64,000 nucleotides of DNA, from the NCBI GenBank assembly GCA_020636025.1, contig JACJYQ010000001.1:310001-374000 (forward strand). The letters run 5' to 3'. The translations under genes and the position numbers were made by a program. Source of the stretch: Lewinellaceae bacterium (lineage in GTDB: Bacteria > Bacteroidota > Bacteroidia > Chitinophagales > Saprospiraceae). Every line of letters begins with the position of its first letter. Position 1 is the first letter of the stretch. The notes below the pieces were generated by a model that was given only the letters and a program-made list of their open reading frames with translations, was not told the DNA's origin and ran no database searches. Shown piece after piece: positions 61,010 to 64,000 of the stretch.

Positions 61010-62077
61010 ATGGATACCCGGAAAATAGACCTGCTGAACATAGGCCTGGTGATTGTGTCCCTTTTGTTGGCATTTTGGATGCCTTTTGCCTTGTTCCTGT
61101 TTTCTTATGCTGTATTGGGGCCATTGCATTACATGACTGAGATCAACTGGCTTGATGAAAGAAACTATTTCAGCAAGTCAAAATCGACTCCCTGGTTGCT
61201 GGGTATATTCGTTTTCCTGATCTGTCTTGGTTCATTTTACGTAGATGGTTCGCGCACTGAAACCTTTGCTTCATTTTACCACTGGGCCAAAACCTCCTTT
61301 GCAGGCGGTTTGTTTGAGGGGTTGAGAACTGTGCTCATGCATTTGGCTTTTTTGGCTCTGGTATTAGCCGTTGCCCTGGTCGCCTTTCGCAGCTGGAGTT
61401 TGCGTTTGTTGGTTTTTGTTATTGGTTGCCTGGTTTCTTTTCTGTTTAAATCCAGCACCAACTACCTTATTATAGTGGGAAGTCTTCTGCCTACCATCAT
61501 ACATGTATCCATATTTACAGGTTTGTTCATGTTGTATGGCGCCATGAAATCAGAAAGCAGGCCCGGATATGGGGCAGTGCTGGTATTTATCCTCGCACAT
61601 TTGATCATCATGTTTTGGCCAATTCAGGCCTCTGATTATTTTCTGGCTAAAAACGGACCCGTTACTGAACGATTTGTGCAAAGCGGGTTTCATAATTTGC
61701 TATACCAGCTGGGAATCATCCTTGGGTTGACCAGTAGTTCAAGCAAATTTATTGTCAATAGCGAGTTGGGGGTCAGGCTGGGTATATTTCTGGGGTTCGC
61801 CTACACGTATCATTATCTAAATTGGTTTTCCAAAACGTCAGTAATTAAATGGCACCAGGTATCCAAACGAAAATTAGCCTGGGCGATTATCATCTGGATT
61901 GCATCCATTGTACTATATGCCTATGATTATAAAATAGGTTTGATGGCACTGTTGTTTTTGAGCTTTCTGCATGTTGTATTTGAATTTCCGCTAAACTACG
62001 TATCCATTGCCGGTATTGCATCTGGATTATTCAAGCGTGTAAAAGGCACCGGGCAGTCCCAGAAAGGCATGGCATAA
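61010..62077 (+). CDS. Polytopic membrane protein of unknown function
   Basis: 355 residues, about nine hydrophobic helices. The first outer or inner loop has AVLGPLHYMTEINWLDERNYF, a conserved-looking segment with His, Glu and Asp residues. Later helices include LLVFVIGCLVSFLF and LIMFWPIQASDYF. I do not recognise the family. The HYMTEINWL segment could hold a metal or substrate, which is speculation. It follows an MBL-fold gene. Confidence 0.75.
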   Translation: MDTRKIDLLNIGLVIVSLLLAFWMPFALFLFSYAVLGPLHYMTEINWLDERNYFSKSKSTPWLLGIFVFLICLGSFYVDGSRTETFASFYHWAKTSFAGGLFEGLRTVLMHLAFLALVLAVALVAFRSWSLRLLVFVIGCLVSFLFKSSTNYLIIVGSLLPTIIHVSIFTGLFMLYGAMKSESRPGYGAVLVFILAHLIIMFWPIQASDYFLAKNGPVTERFVQSGFHNLLYQLGIILGLTSSSSKFIVNSELGVRLGIFLGFAYTYHYLNWFSKTSVIKWHQVSKRKLAWAIIIWIASIVLYAYDYKIGLMALLFLSFLHVVFEFPLNYVSIAGIASGLFKRVKGTGQSQKGMA

Positions 62078-62344
62078 TTTATCTTGTTTATAGGCTGGTT
62101 GAAAAAGTTAAATACTGTCAATTCTGTTTTTGAAGAATAAAAAAGTTGGATTAAAGCGTCTGCAAATCTTTACCTTCACGCTTTATAGCTTTACATACCG
62201 GTTTAATTACACTCCAATAACCTCTTGATATTTTTAATTTTTGCAATCGAAAGAAGCGTTTTCGATAGACTTTGAGTCTATGTGACGACGCCAAAAATTT
62301 TACATAGAACAAAAACTTGGAGTTAACTCACAAACTGTGATTTC
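62078..62344. other. Intergenic region before the adhesin-like gene
   Basis: 267 bases. A short dyad ATAGACT-TTG-AGTCTAT is at 62265-62281. No TAnnTTTG box with the right spacing was found. Nothing else is visible. Confidence 0.4.
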
Positions 62345-64000
62345 ATGATTAAAAATCTACTTTTCCTACTGCTTCTTGCCATTTTCGCCTTGAATACAGG
62401 ATATGCTCAGGAAGGGCAACCTTGCCCGGATCCACCTCCTCCAGGGTCAACTGCCTGTCAGACTTCATGTGTTTTTTGTGATTTTAATGGATTAATGAGT
62501 GATAACTATTTCCCACCTTCTGGTGGTAATAGTGGATGCCCCAGTATCTCTCTTCACAATGATGCCTGGTATGGTTTTATTGCAGGCACATCACAAATCG
62601 ACCTGGACATTATTACCTCTAACTGTGTACATGGTGATGGTTTGCAGGCTGCGTTTTGGGATGACTGTTCCGATGGCAACGCCCTGGTGTGTAATGGTGG
62701 TTGCGGCGGCTGCGGAAATATTCCGGTATCCCTTTCATATTCCGGTTTTACCCCCGGTCAAACCTATTGGTTGATGATTGATGGATGGGTAGCTGACAGT
62801 TGTGATTACACCATTGATGTTACCAATGGCAGTGTTAGTCCACCAGCCCCGGATCCTGCCACTCAGCCACAGGGACCAACTCAGGTTTGCCCAGGTGCTA
62901 CTGTAGTATATTCCATTCCGGAAGTGAACGGAGCCGGCTATTACCACTGGACTTCTCCTGCCGGATCCACAATCAATGGTGGACCAAGCAATCAGTTTAT
63001 CAATGCACCGGAAGGAGCAGAGGTGACCATTACATTTGGCAGCGCAGGTGGTAATGTTTGTGTACAGGTGGGTAACTCTTGTAACCCAGCTGGTCCAAAT
63101 CAGTGCCTTCCTGTAACCAACATGCCAATTCCGCCTACGGTAAAGCCTGACATAGTCATCTGCTATGAAGACGCTCCTTTTACCTGGGATGAAGAACCTT
63201 ATAATGTATTAACAAACCCAGGTACTTTTAACCTGAGCTCTACACCTTATGATTCCTATTTGGGATGTGACAGTGTGGTGAAGCAGAAAGTAGTTATTAA
63301 GAACTCTCTTCAAAGCACTATGCCTAACCAGTACATCTGTGCAGGCAGTTGTTTTGACTTTGCCGGTGATCAATATTGTGATCCGGGTTTGAATCAGGTT
63401 GTACTTCAGTCTTATCAAGGGTGTGACAGTTTGGTGAATTTCTCTATTGCCATTCTTTCCCCATTTGCAGAAATTGGCGGCAACATGCCAATTACTTGTA
63501 ATACTCCGGGTGGATTGACTTTGTCGGCTCAAAATTATTTGCCGGGTTCATCCTTCCAATGGAGCAATGCCAACTGGGGTATTATCGGAGGTGCGCCTAC
63601 CCAAAACGTAAACATGACCGGTACCTACCATTTGGTTGTTACAGTGAACGGAGGTGGTCAATCCTGTAGAGATACTGCTGAAGTAACTGTTACAGGTAAC
63701 ACGGTACCTCCCGGGGCTACTGCTACAGGTACTAATATTAATTGCATTAGTACAACGGCTCAGTTAATGGGTAATTCACCTACCATGGGGGTAAATTTCT
63801 CCTGGGCTGGTCCTGGTATTACCCCAGCTAATAAAAATCTTCAAAACCCGGTTGTCAACCAACAGGGTACTTATACACTAACCGTTTCTGACCCTAGCAA
63901 TGGATGTACTTCAACAGCCACAGTGAATGTTCTCGGCGATAACACACCTCCATCAGTGCTGGCAACCGGAGGAACCATAACTTGCACACAAAGCAGCGTG
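62345..64000 (+). CDS. Large secreted adhesin-like protein, 5' part only
   Basis: 552 codons to the window end without a stop, so the gene is truncated by the window. Signal peptide ends near TGYAQ. The first domain (about 25-155) has ten or so Cys residues and the line YSGFTPGQTYWLMIDG. Next come Ig/PKD-like segments, for example TQVCPGATVVYSI. From about 380 on, repeating beta units appear with lines GSSFQWSNANWG, VNFSWAGPGIT and GTYTLTVSDPSNGC, separated by about 80 residues. This pattern is typical of very large T9SS surface proteins of Bacteroidota. A T9SS signal would be at the missing C-terminus. Confidence 0.85.
   Translation, partial: MIKNLLFLLLLAIFALNTGYAQEGQPCPDPPPPGSTACQTSCVFCDFNGLMSDNYFPPSGGNSGCPSISLHNDAWYGFIAGTSQIDLDIITSNCVHGDGLQAAFWDDCSDGNALVCNGGCGGCGNIPVSLSYSGFTPGQTYWLMIDGWVADSCDYTIDVTNGSVSPPAPDPATQPQGPTQVCPGATVVYSIPEVNGAGYYHWTSPAGSTINGGPSNQFINAPEGAEVTITFGSAGGNVCVQVGNSCNPAGPNQCLPVTNMPIPPTVKPDIVICYEDAPFTWDEEPYNVLTNPGTFNLSSTPYDSYLGCDSVVKQKVVIKNSLQSTMPNQYICAGSCFDFAGDQYCDPGLNQVVLQSYQGCDSLVNFSIAILSPFAEIGGNMPITCNTPGGLTLSAQNYLPGSSFQWSNANWGIIGGAPTQNVNMTGTYHLVVTVNGGGQSCRDTAEVTVTGNTVPPGATATGTNINCISTTAQLMGNSPTMGVNFSWAGPGITPANKNLQNPVVNQQGTYTLTVSDPSNGCTSTATVNVLGDNTPPSVLATGGTITCTQSSV

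Overview
The window looks like chromosome from a Bacteroidota bacterium, most likely of the Saprospiria (Lewinella/Haliscomenobacter-like) group. The evidence is a SusC/SusD pair, at least four secreted proteins that carry or should carry type IX secretion (T9SS) C-terminal signals, a LytS/LytTR-type two-component pair with TPR repeats, several lipoproteins with relaxed lipoboxes, few Shine-Dalgarno sequences, and several upstream TAnnTTTG boxes of the Bacteroidota -7 type. The placement below phylum level is inference. I see no rRNA, CRISPR array, insertion sequence or prophage.

Layout. 1-2.9 kb: a pterin block (PTPS-family enzyme and folE) followed by a GT-C membrane glycosyltransferase. 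2.9-16.8 kb: an outer-membrane block with two giant paralogous FG-GAP/ASPIC-UnbV lipoproteins, a T9SS type-B secreted protein, and a SusD/SusC pair without a nearby glycoside hydrolase. 17-20.4 kb: a putrescine block, agmatine deiminase, a LacI-type regulator with a likely operator of its own, and N-carbamoylputrescine amidase. 21-24 kb: a NadR-like kinase, a TPP riboswitch and a TonB-dependent receptor, probably for thiamine uptake. 24-33.3 kb: a WYL-regulator remnant, small conserved proteins, tRNA-Leu(UAA), a 1001-residue coiled-coil protein built from 40-residue repeats, an RlmI-like methyltransferase, a dienelactone hydrolase-like lipoprotein, a DUF4230-like protein and an MFS transporter.

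33.4-39.6 kb is one minus-strand run: TPR histidine kinase, Kazal/META lipoprotein, T9SS cargo protein, LytTR regulator and a secreted caspase-fold protease. It could be one signalling and proteolysis locus. 39.8-53.5 kb is mainly housekeeping: GIY-YIG protein, DUF885 peptidase-like lipoprotein, Fe-S-type uracil-DNA glycosylase, GroES/GroEL, a second GT-C glycosyltransferase, aspartate kinase, a SprB-repeat T9SS protein, a TetA-like MFS pump and a class IV aminotransferase. 53.6-64 kb holds a secreted M12-type metalloprotease with three FN3 domains, a sugar-phosphate transferase, a lipoprotein and Der in one operon, an MBL-fold hydrolase, a polytopic membrane protein, and the start of a large secreted adhesin-like gene cut by the window end.

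Non-coding structure includes a phased octamer repeat family (near 0.7 and 48.4 kb), an 11-copy ATTAACC heptamer array (56.1 kb), a REP-like double hairpin (33.3 kb), two strong inverted repeats between susC and aguA, and several clear intrinsic terminators. The most original observation is the strict 11+11+11+7 repeat plan of the coiled-coil protein at 25.3-28.3 kb.
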